From the NCBI GenBank assembly GCA_011109175.1, contig RDEW01000001.1, positions 1,564,360-1,628,359 of the forward strand: a stretch of DNA of 64,000 bases. Reading direction: 5' to 3'. Positions 1 through 10,502 of this stretch are shown piece after piece; positions within the stretch are counted from its first letter, which is position 1, and the number at the start of each line of letters is the position of its first letter. The notes beneath the pieces are model-generated. The model made no database searches and had not been told where the DNA came from. It saw only the letters and a program-made list of their open reading frames with translations. Source of the stretch: Dicyema japonicum. Taxonomy: Eukaryota > Dicyemida > Rhombozoa > Dicyemidae. A program made the translations under genes and the position numbers.

Positions 1-400
1 ACTGCTGACTTTTCGGAACATGCATTTAATCGATTCTCGCACAACCATCCATATATGTTATTTAGTATTCCTTGTAGTCTTTCTTTAGCATGTTCGACAT
101 TTACGTCTCTAGATGCGACAACTATGTCATCGGCATAGGAAAGTAGTATGTCATTATTATTCATAGGTACGGGGAGATCACTCAAAAAACAAATTAAAAA
201 GGATTGGTGACAGAGGAGATCCTTGGGGTACACCATTGGGTAATAATCCCGATCTGGAACTCTTGTTTCCGACGGATACTTTCCCTCGGCGTCCACTTAC
301 GAAATTTGCTAACCATAACTTTAATGGTGCATCAATTTTTGTCAAAATATTTTTCGTATGACTTTAATGGTGCATCAATTTTTGTCAAAAATATTAACTT
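1..400 (-). mobile_element. CR1/Jockey-like LINE reverse transcriptase fragment
   Basis: Read on the minus strand, roughly positions 1-235 encode reverse-transcriptase palm motifs: a block reading NGVPQGSPLSP, then SYADDIVVASRD with the catalytic YADD box, then an amphipathic stretch ending NRLNACSEKSAV. These are RT motifs B and C of CR1/Jockey-like non-LTR elements. The element runs off the left edge. The stretch upstream of the motifs is interrupted by stops, so this is a dead copy. The first 33 bases recur almost unchanged near 36,311, where the same family is found again. Beyond about 240 the sequence is AT-rich and no longer clearly coding. Confidence 0.8.
318..397. repeat. Two-unit tandem repeat, 43-bp period
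   Basis: The segment beginning ACTTTAATGGTGCATCAA occurs at 318 and again at 361, followed both times by TTTTTGTCAAAA. It is a local duplication in AT-rich DNA just beyond the LINE fragment. Confidence 0.85.
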
Positions 401-1274
401 CAATTAATTTTATAAATGATTTATTAACCACAAAAAATTAAATTTAAGTAACTTTTTTTAGTCTACTCATTAATACAGTCGATATTTCTCCTTTCGAATT
501 TTTTATCTATCAAATTAAACTATTTAAAACTACCGCCACGCGATTATTCGATAAAATATTAATTATTTTCTGCAACTGGATAATACTTATTTATTGATTT
601 TTAAATTCAGATCCATTGTCCGACTGAAGAAATTTACATGGCCCATTCAGGCGGAACAAAGATCTTAAGTTTTCACATACTTCTTTACCAGACTTATTAT
701 AGAGTGGTCGTACAAAAGCGAATCTATAAATTAAAAAAAAAAAACCAGCCTACTATATATGTCAATGACCGTTAAAAATCCATTTGAAATTTTCTTTTAA
801 TGTTGAAAAATTTTTTCAGGTCTATTAGATCTACCTGAAAACGTTCATTTGGAAAAGAAGCAAACACATGGTGATTTATATCTCCAATTATAAAAAATCA
901 CGAACTTTTAAAAGACGCGAAAATTTACAGACTTCACAATTTCGAATGACTTTTCTGATAATCTCATTCTCTACAGTGAAGTATCTTTGTCGACATTCAT
1001 ACTCAATTTATTGACTCCTCCATGTGAAAACTCGTGCAACGATTTCGCAACATGCTCCATTTCGGTTTCATTATCCAGGGATATGACTAACTTGGGATCA
1101 GTTGATTTAAGATACAGTCTAAAATTATTGAAAATTTACAATACCTGTCATTGATAATATAAAATTCTCTATCTTCTTACAAGCCTATATTTTCGGTGCC
1201 TCGGGAAGATTTTCGGGAAATTTATCATGCAAAGCATCTTTTAAAGTTTGATATTCAACTCAATCTTTCAACTC
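401..1274. other. AT-rich stretch without a recognisable gene
   Basis: About 870 bases with frequent stops in all frames. Short homopolymers and AT-rich runs are present. I see no conserved protein block, RNA gene or clear transposon end. Confidence 0.6.
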
Positions 1275-1275
1275 A

Positions 1276-1328
1276 AAAAAATGTAACAGGCTGCCCATGC
1301 GTTACGCGCCGCCCATGTGACATATTAT
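1276..1328. repeat. 53-bp direct repeat, left copy
   Basis: A run of A followed by TGTAACAGGCTGCCCATGCG and ending GACATATTAT. It is repeated at 2372-2424 with a single T/C difference. The two copies bracket a 1.04-kb block of transposon sequence. Confidence 0.9.
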
Positions 1329-2200
1329 CAAGACCAGCCGCTTTCCTGTAGTTTAGTTTTCCTATTGCCTTGATAGTTTCCGCGATAATAATGGGGCAGT
1401 TAAGAGGAGCCGTTGATGTTATTGGAGATTTGTTTTCAATTTCTTAATTGTTAAAGATGTCATAGTAGTGTGAAGAGACTATGTTCGCTTTTCAATAACA
1501 TTCAATACTGATCGTCCATGTTGGTCGTGAATAACAATATTCCTGGTCGTTTCTTTTTGCTAATAATCGAATGGCTTTGAACATTTTGGATCCGTTCTTA
1601 TATTTCTTGATTTCATCGACCTGTTCCTCCACTTCCTTTTTTACTTGATATTTTTGAAGTTTTTTGATTTTTGTTAAAATTGAGTTACGAACTATCCTTA
1701 GCTCTTTTTTAGACTCGGTATATTTGAATTATTAATTCTAATCCTCAAATTCTTTTGTTCTGAAGATAAGTATGATATTTCTTCGTTGTTATATTTGAAT
1801 TTGTTTTTGTGAGTAGTCCCCAAAACCAACGACGCGGTATTCTTCATTGCACTCCAACGTCATTCCACAAATCCTGTGGCACTATTGTTTGTATTCATCT
1901 TGCTTAATTCCTTTCTGAGTTTTTCGCCATACTCTTTCATCTTTATTTCATTGCTTATTAGAGTTTCTGTATCCAATCTTTCGAATTCCGTTTTTCCATA
2001 TCTTCCAGGTTTGTACAAACTTCCCAAAGAGAACCGAGTGATCACCAATTTGTGATCACTTGATGTTTCAAGCCCATCGTATGATCTCGAGTTTCGTATT
2101 AGGTTTTTGTTCCTTCTTCTGCACAAGATATAATCAATTTGATTATATATTTTAATCAAGTTGCCATTTTTGTCTTTTCGTGAACAATCACGATATAAAT
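1319..2200 (-). mobile_element. RTE-like LINE fragment, inverted copy of 7.07-7.94 kb
   Basis: On the minus strand this encodes the end of an APE endonuclease domain (IYNQIDYILCRRRNKN, then ETSSDHKLVITRFSL) and the linker that precedes the RT. It is nearly identical to plus-strand sequence at 7,070-7,940, with only scattered substitutions and small indels. Both ends of the fragment are internal to the element, so it is not a normal 5'-truncated insertion. It lies between the two 53-bp direct repeats. Confidence 0.85.
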
Positions 2201-2217
2201 CGGATATACAAAATTAA

Positions 2218-2351
2218 ATGTCGGATAATCCAAAGAGGGACTCATCATCACCTTTGTCGGTCTGGGATCACTTAGTTAGATGAGAACTTTTATTTCTTTC
2301 TTTTTGACTTAGTGATCCTTGGGGTAATAATAATAATAATGTCGGATAATC
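2218..2351 (+). mobile_element. Tiny 5'-truncated CR1-like LINE 3' end with target-site duplication
   Basis: The 13-bp sequence ATGTCGGATAATC occurs at 2218-2230 and again at 2339-2351. Between the copies lie about 108 bases. They contain the family's 3' coding end (TCTGGGATCACTTAG, i.e. Ser-Gly-Ile-Thr-stop), a short 3' UTR and a GGGGTAATAATAATAAT tail. The same 3' end is found at 4,413 after a longer coding region, which identifies the family. The duplication marks a target-primed insertion of an extremely truncated copy. Confidence 0.88.
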
Positions 2352-2371
2352 AAAAGACCTTTTCAAGGTCG

Positions 2372-2424
2372 AAAAAATGTAACAGGCTGCCCATGCGCTA
2401 CGCGCCGCCCATGTGACATATTAT
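2372..2424. repeat. 53-bp direct repeat, right copy
   Basis: This is the partner of the copy at 1276-1328. The sequence is GC-rich in its middle (GCTACGCGCCGCCCATG) compared with its AT-rich surroundings. Confidence 0.9.
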
Positions 2425-3879
2425 GTCGGAGGGGACCTTTTTTAATTGACTTTTGTGTTTTAGTAAACTAATTAATAATTAAAAAATTGCTTTATGGAAA
2501 AAGAAAATTACCAAATCAATCGTATTCGGGTTACGGTGGATCTTGTCTAAAATTAGTATTTGTACGCAACCTTAAAATCATTATATCTCCGATGTCAATG
2601 ACTGAATCATCAAATTTCCAATTTCGGCGAGTAATCATTTTCTCCGCTGTATTCAATGGGTTTTCGAAAGCTTTGTTTCTCTCTATTATTAGTTCCTCGT
2701 CTAGATCCAAACGTCGGGAGATGTCGACCCAAACCACAACCGAACAAAAGTAGTATCCTGCAACTGACTATCATTGTAATTACATCAAGCAAATTAAGCT
2801 TGCAGACTACCTGACGAGACATAAATTGATATTGCTTGTGCTTTACCTCCCCAAATAAAGCCACAGCCTTCTTTTTAACTCCCCCATATTGTCGGTTGAC
2901 GGGAAATTGATCTCCAAAGGATACATCCGGGATACATACCCTACTTTAATAGTATTGTTATACAGTCGACGAAATTGGGGCGGAGCGTGTCATTAAAATG
3001 AGACTACCAGAAAACAGGCAGTAGATTTCAGATCAGAAGACGTTCATACGCTTAACTGTACGTTCTCCTTTATATACGAACTATCCCGGAACAACAATAC
3101 TGTCCTACAAGATGGGTGCCTCGATGTGTTTGGTGTAGCACTGGGCGCTTACGTCCATACATGATACTGAAATTGTTTCCCGATATCAGAAATTTTAACA
3201 AATTTCAAAAACAACAAAGAATTGAAGGCTAAGTTGACACAACGACTATTACAAAAATAGAACAAAAATAGAACAAGCATTTATTACAAAAATAGAACAA
3301 GCCAATGTCACTTTGTTACCGCAAGCTATGAACTCAACCTGATTGAGGTCAGAACTGCTAATACATTTCAGATACAAAGAGGCACATCAGAACAAAACCA
3401 AGACTAAACAATGACTTGATACTCTTCAAAGATGACTACAATTGTTATATTTGGAGTTGTGGAGCGTTAGCGTTGTAGTGTAGGCTTGGAAATTATTACA
3501 CTTCAATAAGATGTTTTTCAGATTTTTTAGTGCCCGTTTGTACACTCAAATATCTTATAGGGTCCCTGGATCCTTTTGAGTTTGCCATCCCTGGTTTATA
3601 AGGTTCTTTTAGAACACAATTGCTTGTGTGCAAACGTGGATATTACTATCTACTTCCAATTGTCTCAAGTACCACAGAAATAACCTCTAAATTTCTGGAA
3701 TCACTGTTCTATCCTGGATGTGACACCTTAGCTTTTTATGAAAAATAATCATCGAATACAAATAAGAAGTTATATAAATATTAATTTAATAAATATTTTT
3801 GGTGAATTTATTTTTAATTAGTAATTTAAAAGTCATTAGAAGCAGCAAAGTCCTTTGTCACACTGTTTACCACCTACAA
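2425..3879. other. No host gene recognised; LINE-related repeat near 2.95-3.19 kb
   Basis: The segment around 2,950-3,190 resembles the sequence at 54,484-54,596 and 55,405-55,560. Shared blocks include AGAAGACGTTCATAC, TTTATATACGAAC and CGCTTACGTCCATA. At 55.5 kb this block leads directly into CR1-like coding sequence, so it is probably an internal LINE part. Near 3,245-3,300 the words ATTACAAAAATAGAACAA repeat in tandem. The rest shows nothing I can name. Confidence 0.5.
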
Positions 3880-4480
3880 GAGACAGCTCTGTATCGAACC
3901 AAAAGTCTTTATGAAGAACGAAGCTATCTCTATTAACAAAACACCGAAGATTCTGGGAGTAACCTTTGATCAGGGACTCACCTTTATTCGGCATGTTGAA
4001 AACAAAGTAAATTCTGCTCTGAAAAAAATGAGAATTTTAAAAGTGCTCTCAAAAACACTTAGAGACCAAACTGGTGTCCTTTCCACGATTTATAAACAAT
4101 TTATCCGACCAACGATGACGTATGCAAGTCATCATGGGCAATGCAGATGTCACGATCTTCCTCATTGAAATTATCCGCAATAGAAAAGACTGCAATAAAG
4201 TTAATTGGACCAGATCACAATATCCAACCCATTCAAAACTTTTTAATCGAACTACAACGGAAACTATTAAAGGAGGCTATTCTACCGAGCTGCCCTCTAT
4301 TCCAAATACTATCGAATTATCTACAATCATACAGAAATTTTGAGCCGATGCCACGTCCAATGAGAAGAGCTGTTCAGGATTATCGACTCCGCCGGACTCG
4401 TCCTCACCGGTCTGGGATCACTTAGTTAGTTGAGAACTTTTATTTCTTTCTCTTTGACCCAGTGGGGTAATAATAATATT
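3880..4480 (+). mobile_element. CR1/Jockey-like LINE, C-terminal end and 3' tail
   Basis: The plus strand encodes the domain that follows the RT in CR1-like elements: TPKILGVTFDQGLTFIRHVE, then a helix-rich stretch ending YKQFIRPTMTYASHHG. A frameshift near 4,130 separates this from the final block (PRPMRRAVQDY...SGIT-stop, with the stop TAG at 4,423-4,425). The tail after the stop ends GGGGTAATAATAATATT. The copy is 5'-truncated and frameshifted, so it is inactive. Confidence 0.85.
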
Positions 4481-6079
4481 ATTTTACTGCCTCAATAGTT
4501 TATTTTCGTCTATGGTAAACGAGAGCAATTTTGACTTGTGGAAGATGGATCAGCAGCCCACTGAAATAACAGAGAAGTATCAAATATTCAAGGAGAAATT
4601 TCTAAGAGCAGAGGAAGCTTTCAAAAAAACCAATATGTTATGGAAGAGAATAGAGGATGACTTGATCGTTAAAATATAACTGATTTTTAGTTGGAAGAGA
4701 CTTCGGTGGAAGGTGTTGAGGAACGGAGATTTTGTGTTTGCATAGTTTAGTCATTTGATCCCATGACTTTCAGAAGATGGCTGATTTGGTGAGAAATAAT
4801 GTCGGAATGCGATATTATGACAGTTGGGGGAATAAATATGTTAGTGATGGTAATCCGAACCGAATTGATTTCCAGGGACTGCATAAAATACAAACAATCA
4901 GTACTTAGGAACTCTCACCTCTCGACTATTAGCATTTAAGAGACAAAAAAATCAGTGACCTTCGTTACAATCCATATTCAGTTGAACTACTTAGCAATAT
5001 GGGACCATTCATTTCAACTTGATTCAATAAAAATTGCCAGCATCATGGAAAAAAAGCCACTCCAACATTCATGACAAGGTTGACATAAAGATATTTTGGT
5101 AATTAGAGAAATAGTTTTGGACAAGAACAGTACAGAGAAGGCCTGGACTCAATGGAAATGAGTTTGAGGGAAAGGTAATCATTTCTCTCTAAATTTAAGT
5201 AAAAAATAAAGGTAAATAAAATTCATCAGACGATACCAATATAGTGGGACACATCGTAGTATATAAAAATTAAATAAAAATATAAAAATTTTGAAAATAA
5301 GCGAAAACTCTAGAAGATTGATACCAATTAGCACAGAACATTCAAATAGTGGAGAATAATCCATATTATAGGTTACCAAAATATATATATTTAGACATTT
5401 TGACAGCAGCCTTCAACACTATTTGATAATCCAATAATATGTATAACTTTGAAGAAAATATATTACAATACCGAGAAAAAACGAATAAACGTAGACCAAA
5501 ATAGACAACCACAACAATGTGACACGTGCATGTCAAATAGTGTTTTAATATATTAAAGGTTCGCCATATTGTAAAATAATTTTTAAAAAAATAAATATTA
5601 AATTAATCTTGATAAGTCAAAAATTCATGTTCTTTAAAAATTTTTCATTTTATTTAAGAAATTTAACTAGCGCTCGATACAAGAGGTACTATCGCTGACA
5701 GGTCCATTCACGGTCATGAATGACCCGTTAAAACATACGAGAACCCTCTTCAGGGAGTCAACCAACTAACCTCTTCAGACATCACGGTTTGTTTTCCCGA
5801 CTTGACGGCAATATCAACCTTTCAGTCACTTACAACTCAAAGAGCGTCATTCTTCCAAAGAAAAAAGGGAAATTTTGACTTGGTGGAGGTTTCCAGTGCA
5901 ATTCAATTACAAATGTGGAGACTGGATACTTTACCGTAGACTTACTGACAACCTACAAAATCACTATCTGTACCTAAACACCACCTAATTACGCCAGGGG
6001 ATATAGCAGGTAGGCATTAATCAAGGAAAGAAACGAACTAAAAAATCTGCACGATTAATACACAAATACTGTTAATCAC
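4481..6079. other. Intergenic AT-rich DNA, no gene recognised
   Basis: Frequent stops in every frame and long A/T runs, especially 5,180-5,660. No conserved protein block was found on either strand. Confidence 0.6.
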
Positions 6080-6436
6080 GTGTCAAGTGCGAGCCTATAT
6101 TGCTCTGAATCAGTACATTTTCTTGGTTCTCTTAGAGCAGTGTTCTCATAATGGCTTCAATAGACTTGAAGAAGCATTCGACTCCGTGTCTCGGACGCTA
6201 CTTATAGGGAAAATTTCTGACACTCTTATAAATCCAAACATTAAAATATGGCTGTCGAATTTTCTAAATGGAAGAAGAGGACAAGTGATGTCCGACAACA
6301 AAAGATCTAAATCCCGTTTATTGCCGAATGGTGTCCCTCAAGGTTCACCTCTCTCCCCTGCTCTTCAACTTGTACACCAATGACCTTCCACCAATGATGA
6401 TCCCGATACATTGATACTCTCATACGCAGATTTTTT
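6080..6436 (+). mobile_element. CR1/Jockey-like RT fragment, cut by an RTE insertion
   Basis: The plus strand encodes EEAFDSVSRTLLIGKISDTL, a helix ending WLSNFLNGRRGQ, and the motif LPNGVPQGSPLSPAL. After a frameshift it reads on to SYAD. The coding block stops at about 6,435, where the 5' end of an RTE-like element (GGTTGAGGTGGTGACGT) begins. The fragment therefore appears to be the host of that later insertion. Confidence 0.8.
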
Positions 6437-8832
6437 TTGGTTGAGGTGGTGACGTCCCTCTTTGAAAATATGTCTTCTTCGCGCTTAATTACCCGTTGCC
6501 CATTCTCTCTCGGTACTTTCAACACTCGCACGTGATTTATCTATCCATGGTGTCAGTATTTGCTGCATTCAAGAGACAAAGATTACAGCATATTCTATTA
6601 CGAAATTGGATGATTACTACATGATCACTTTGGACTCTGACTGCCGACATTATGGTCTTGGATTTGCGGTTCACAGGGATCTTTACGACCGTGTGACACG
6701 CGTATGGGCTGTCTCGGATCGTATTGCAGTCATGCAACTGAAGTTTGGAACAAAGCCCAACTCTGTTATTTCTATCATCAATGTTTATGCTCCGACCGCT
6801 GTCCGGGCTGATGCCAATCCTGAAGAACTTGGTGCGTTTTACTCATGTTTGACAGGGACATATGACTCACTTTCGTCGTCATATCTGACGTTTATTGGTG
6901 GAGACTGGAATGCCAGAGTTGGTAAAGTACGGAATGGGGAGACTTGTATTGGATCACATGCTCGGAATCGTCGAAATTCCTCTGGTGTCTCATTGGTTCA
7001 ATTCTGCGAATCCTACAACTTATTTATTACGAACACTGCTTTTGAACACCCAGCAAGACATAAGACTACCTGGACTGGTTCACGAAAGGACAAAAATGGC
7101 AACTTGATTAAAATATATAATCAAATTGATTATATCTTGTGCAGAAGAAGGAACAAAAACCTAATACGAAACTCGAGATCATACGATGGGCTTGAAACAT
7201 CAAGTGATCACAAATTGGTGATCACTCGGTTCTCTTTGGGAAGTTTGTACAAACCTGGAAGATATGGAAAAACGGAATTCGAAAGATTGGATACAGAAAC
7301 TCTAATAAGCAATGAAATAAAGATGAAAGAGTATGGCGAAAAACTCAGAAAGGAATTAAGCAAGATGAATACAAACAATAGTGCACAGGATTTGTGGAAT
7401 GACGTTGGAGTTGCAATGAAGAATACCGCGTCGTTGGTTTTGGGGACTACTCACAAAAACAAATTCAAATATAACAACGAAGAAATATCATACTTATCTT
7501 CAGAACAAAAGAATTTGAGGATTAGAATTAATAATTCAAATATACCGAGTCTAAAAAAAGAGCTAAGGATAGTTCGTAACTCAATTTTAACAAAAATCAA
7601 AAAACTTCAAAAATATCAAGTAAAAAAGGAAGTGGAGGAACAGGTCGATGAAATCAAGAAATATAAGAACGGATCCAAAATGTTCAAAGCCATTCGGATT
7701 ATTAGCAAAAAGAAACGACCAGGGAATATTGTTATTCACGACCAACATGGACGATCAGTATTGAATGTTATTGAAAAGGCGAACATAGTCTCTTCACACT
7801 ACTATGACATCTTTAACAATCAAGAAATTGAAAACAAATCTCCAATAACATCAACGGCTCCTCTTAACTGCCCCATTATTATCGCGGAAACTATCAAGGC
7901 AATAGGAAAACTAAACTACAGGAAAGCGGCTGGTCCTGATAATATACCTGCAGAGTTAATAAAATGTGGACCCACTGAATTGAGTGGAATAATCACCATC
8001 ATACTCAATAAAGCATTTTAAGACAAAAACGATCTTGGAATTGGGAGAGGATGGCTAATTCCAATACCAAAACCTGGGAAACCTAGAGGTCCCGCAAACA
8101 GTCTAAGACCAATAATTCTATTATCGGTCTTACGGAAAACCCTCTCTATCATTGTATTAAATCGAATCAAAGGGAAAGTCGACAAATTCTTATCGCCTGG
8201 ACAAAGCGGTTTCAGGGAAAAAAGATCAACCGCCGACATAGTATGGACGCACTGATGGTCTGGCGCTATATGTCAGAAATACAAAAAATGCATAGAAGTT
8301 CTGGGGATCGACATGAGTCGTGCATTTGACTCTGTACACAGGGGACTACTTATTAACATTCTGAATACATTTCTGAACACGGATGATGTTAGAATTATTT
8401 CCTTGCTCCTAGAAGATACTCACTTGGCTGTCAAAATCGAAAATACCGCTTCCAATTTTTTTAAAACCACTCGGGGAGTTCCACAAGGGGATTCGTTGTC
8501 TCCTATTCTATTTATTATTTATCTTGAGCTGCACTGAGGGATTTCAGATTATCCATTAAAGGAAAATATTATGAGTTGATTTACGCATACGATCTGGACT
8601 TTGTATCGGATGATTCTGAATTTCTCAAATACATAAACGAACATCTGTTTAACATTTTCCAAAAATGGTTCTTGAAGATAAACACTGACAAAACGGAATT
8701 TACATCATTCAGCCGTGCAGAGAGGATATCCGACGAGAAGTGGAGAAAGATTCGGAAAACAGTGAACAAGAAAACACAAACCTGTAAACGGAAATGACAT
8801 TGGAGTTATGTTAACTGCTATACACAGGGAAC
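6437..8832 (+). mobile_element. RTE-like non-LTR retrotransposon, nearly complete but frameshifted
   Basis: The 5' end carries the motif GGTTGAGGTGGTGACGT, also seen at 16.66, 16.85 and 19.4 kb. The N-terminus (FSLGTFNTRT) is followed by a frameshift. The APE endonuclease then reads HYGLGFAVHRDLYDRV, INVYAPTAV, FIGGDWNARVG, YNQIDYILC and SSDHKLVITRF. A linker with AAGPDNIPAELIKCGP leads into the RT. A TAA at 8,019-8,021 and later stops break the RT, which still shows GRGWLIPIPKPGKP, DMSRAFDSVHRG and GVPQGDSLSPILFIIYLE. The catalytic box reads IYAYDLDFVS, so the first catalytic Asp of Y-A-D-D is lost (A-Y-D). The copy is dead in the RT half. The 471-codon endonuclease-to-linker reading frame is intact. 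Confidence 0.88.
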
Positions 8833-9889
8833 TCTTATCTAATGTTGAGAATGAGCATTAAGTTTTGCTCATTTCTTCAATAAGAAAATACAAGCGATCA
8901 GAATTGGAGCGAAGAAAAACATTTAGAAATTTAATTTAATTATTAAATAGAAAAATTATAGATAATTAAAAATTAAGTCTTTTTGGTTATTTAATTAATT
9001 ATTCTTGATTTGGCCGGTTCTATCTTTTTTTACCATTATCTGTTTTTGGGTCGTATACTGGTCTGGGGGCTTTTATGAACTCCGGTGTTTGATGAATAAG
9101 TCGTGACTAAAATATTTACAATAATTACCTTGTATTCCCTGAGTTTATTTACAGAATCCCTTGCGGCCGAAATTTCATCGGTATATAACTCCCAGTTATA
9201 CTTACCGGTTTTGATAGCTTTTTTGCAATGCTGCTCAGTTACTCCCCTTGGGAATAGTATTGACTCCCATAATTCCTAAAATTAATGCTTACTCTACCTC
9301 CTCTGTGTTTAAACTAAACGGAATCTTTATAGTAGTCTTATATAACAGTCGGCTGGTTTTTATTTTTCTGGCAGAATCATTTAATTTAATTTTAGTAGAC
9401 CCTAAGACTTATTTAATGGACAACTTTTAACAGCCAAAACAACGTCGTTATCAGATGCATTGAGCGATACAATTTTTCTGAATTTTAATATTTCTTGTAT
9501 TTCCACAAAACCTTGGAGATCCATTAAATTTTTTAAGTATGTGTCTCTTATCAAATTTTCCCTAAAGTAAACAAATAATTACAACTCGGAAAAATAATAC
9601 TCCAGTTGGAATTTTATTGTTTCAATAATGAATTGTATTTTTTGTTGAATGATTTGAATCTAAATTATAGAAGACTTCACAACCTGACATAGTGAATTTA
9701 TGGTTCGTTCTCTTACCGCCTCTTTTATAGTCGGACATAAGGAACTTTAATTAATAATCCATTTATATTATGCTAATTTCTTACAATTTAAATTAGTTTT
9801 GATTAATTTTTTAATTTAGTAAAAATTACCATAATTTAAATTATATTATATTTTATTAAATTATAATTTCTATTAATACTTAATGGTAT
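8833..9889. other. AT-rich spacer, no gene recognised
   Basis: About 1 kb of low-complexity AT-rich DNA with no open frame beyond about 60 codons and no conserved block. There are poly-T and poly-A runs at 9,760-9,880. Confidence 0.6.
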
Positions 9890-10502
9890 AAGTGCCTATT
9901 GGTATTTTTAATTATCCTGGATACAAAGAAATTAACTACCAATTATCCACCTCCCATGTTCGGAAGCCGAGAGACTTCCGATAACATTTACAAGATAATA
10001 GAGGGGATTATTTTCAAACTAATCTCTCACCGTACCAATAGGGCTCACGCAAGGTCGTGTGAAGACTGTTTCTTCCTGCTAAATTCTGAAGTCCAGAAGG
10101 CCATTGAATGAACCTGTTTGCCTGGATATTCCAAGACAGTGTTTGCCACGAAGTTCTTCAAAACTTGTGTCGGAAGAAATATCTCCAGTCGGATCTCACT
10201 TATCAATGGGGTCCCACAAGGTTAGTTTACCTAAACCATCGAGTTATAATGATCATTTTAGTGGACGCGTCCAAGAAAAAAATGGCGCGTGGTTCACCTG
10301 TATGGTGTTATGCATCACATGATGTTAAAAGAACTGCACTTTCCCTATCCATGAAGGAGGATGTTTTTCTGGGAACGCTCTAATTTTGTGTGGAGACGTC
10401 GAATCCAACCCAGGCTCTGAAATCAACCTGGTCCAGATCAATATTAACGGAATACGAAACAAGGTGCTGGAAGTCCGCCACTTACTCAATAGAAATGAAA
10501 TC
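9890..10502 (+). mobile_element. CR1-like LINE 5' part with a degenerate 2A-like motif
   Basis: At 10,380-10,425 the plus strand encodes LILCGDVESNPGSEI, followed by LVQININGIRNKVLEV and a helix ending LLNRNEI. This is the junction known in CR1-like elements where a D-V-E-x-N-P-G-P sequence precedes the APE endonuclease. Here the final Pro is Ser. Short open stretches upstream (9,900-10,380) may be the remains of the leading ORF, but frameshifts prevent a clear reading. The coding sequence is cut at 10,502 by the hAT-type element. Confidence 0.72.

Noticed and set aside
2487-2864. Overlapping 68-88-codon frames on both strands
   Set aside because: They overlap antiparallel, have no similarity to known proteins and lie in transposon-rich DNA. 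Most likely chance.
4141-4425. 94-codon frame as an independent small gene
   Set aside because: It is the frameshifted C-terminal end of the CR1-like LINE, ending in the family's GIT-stop.
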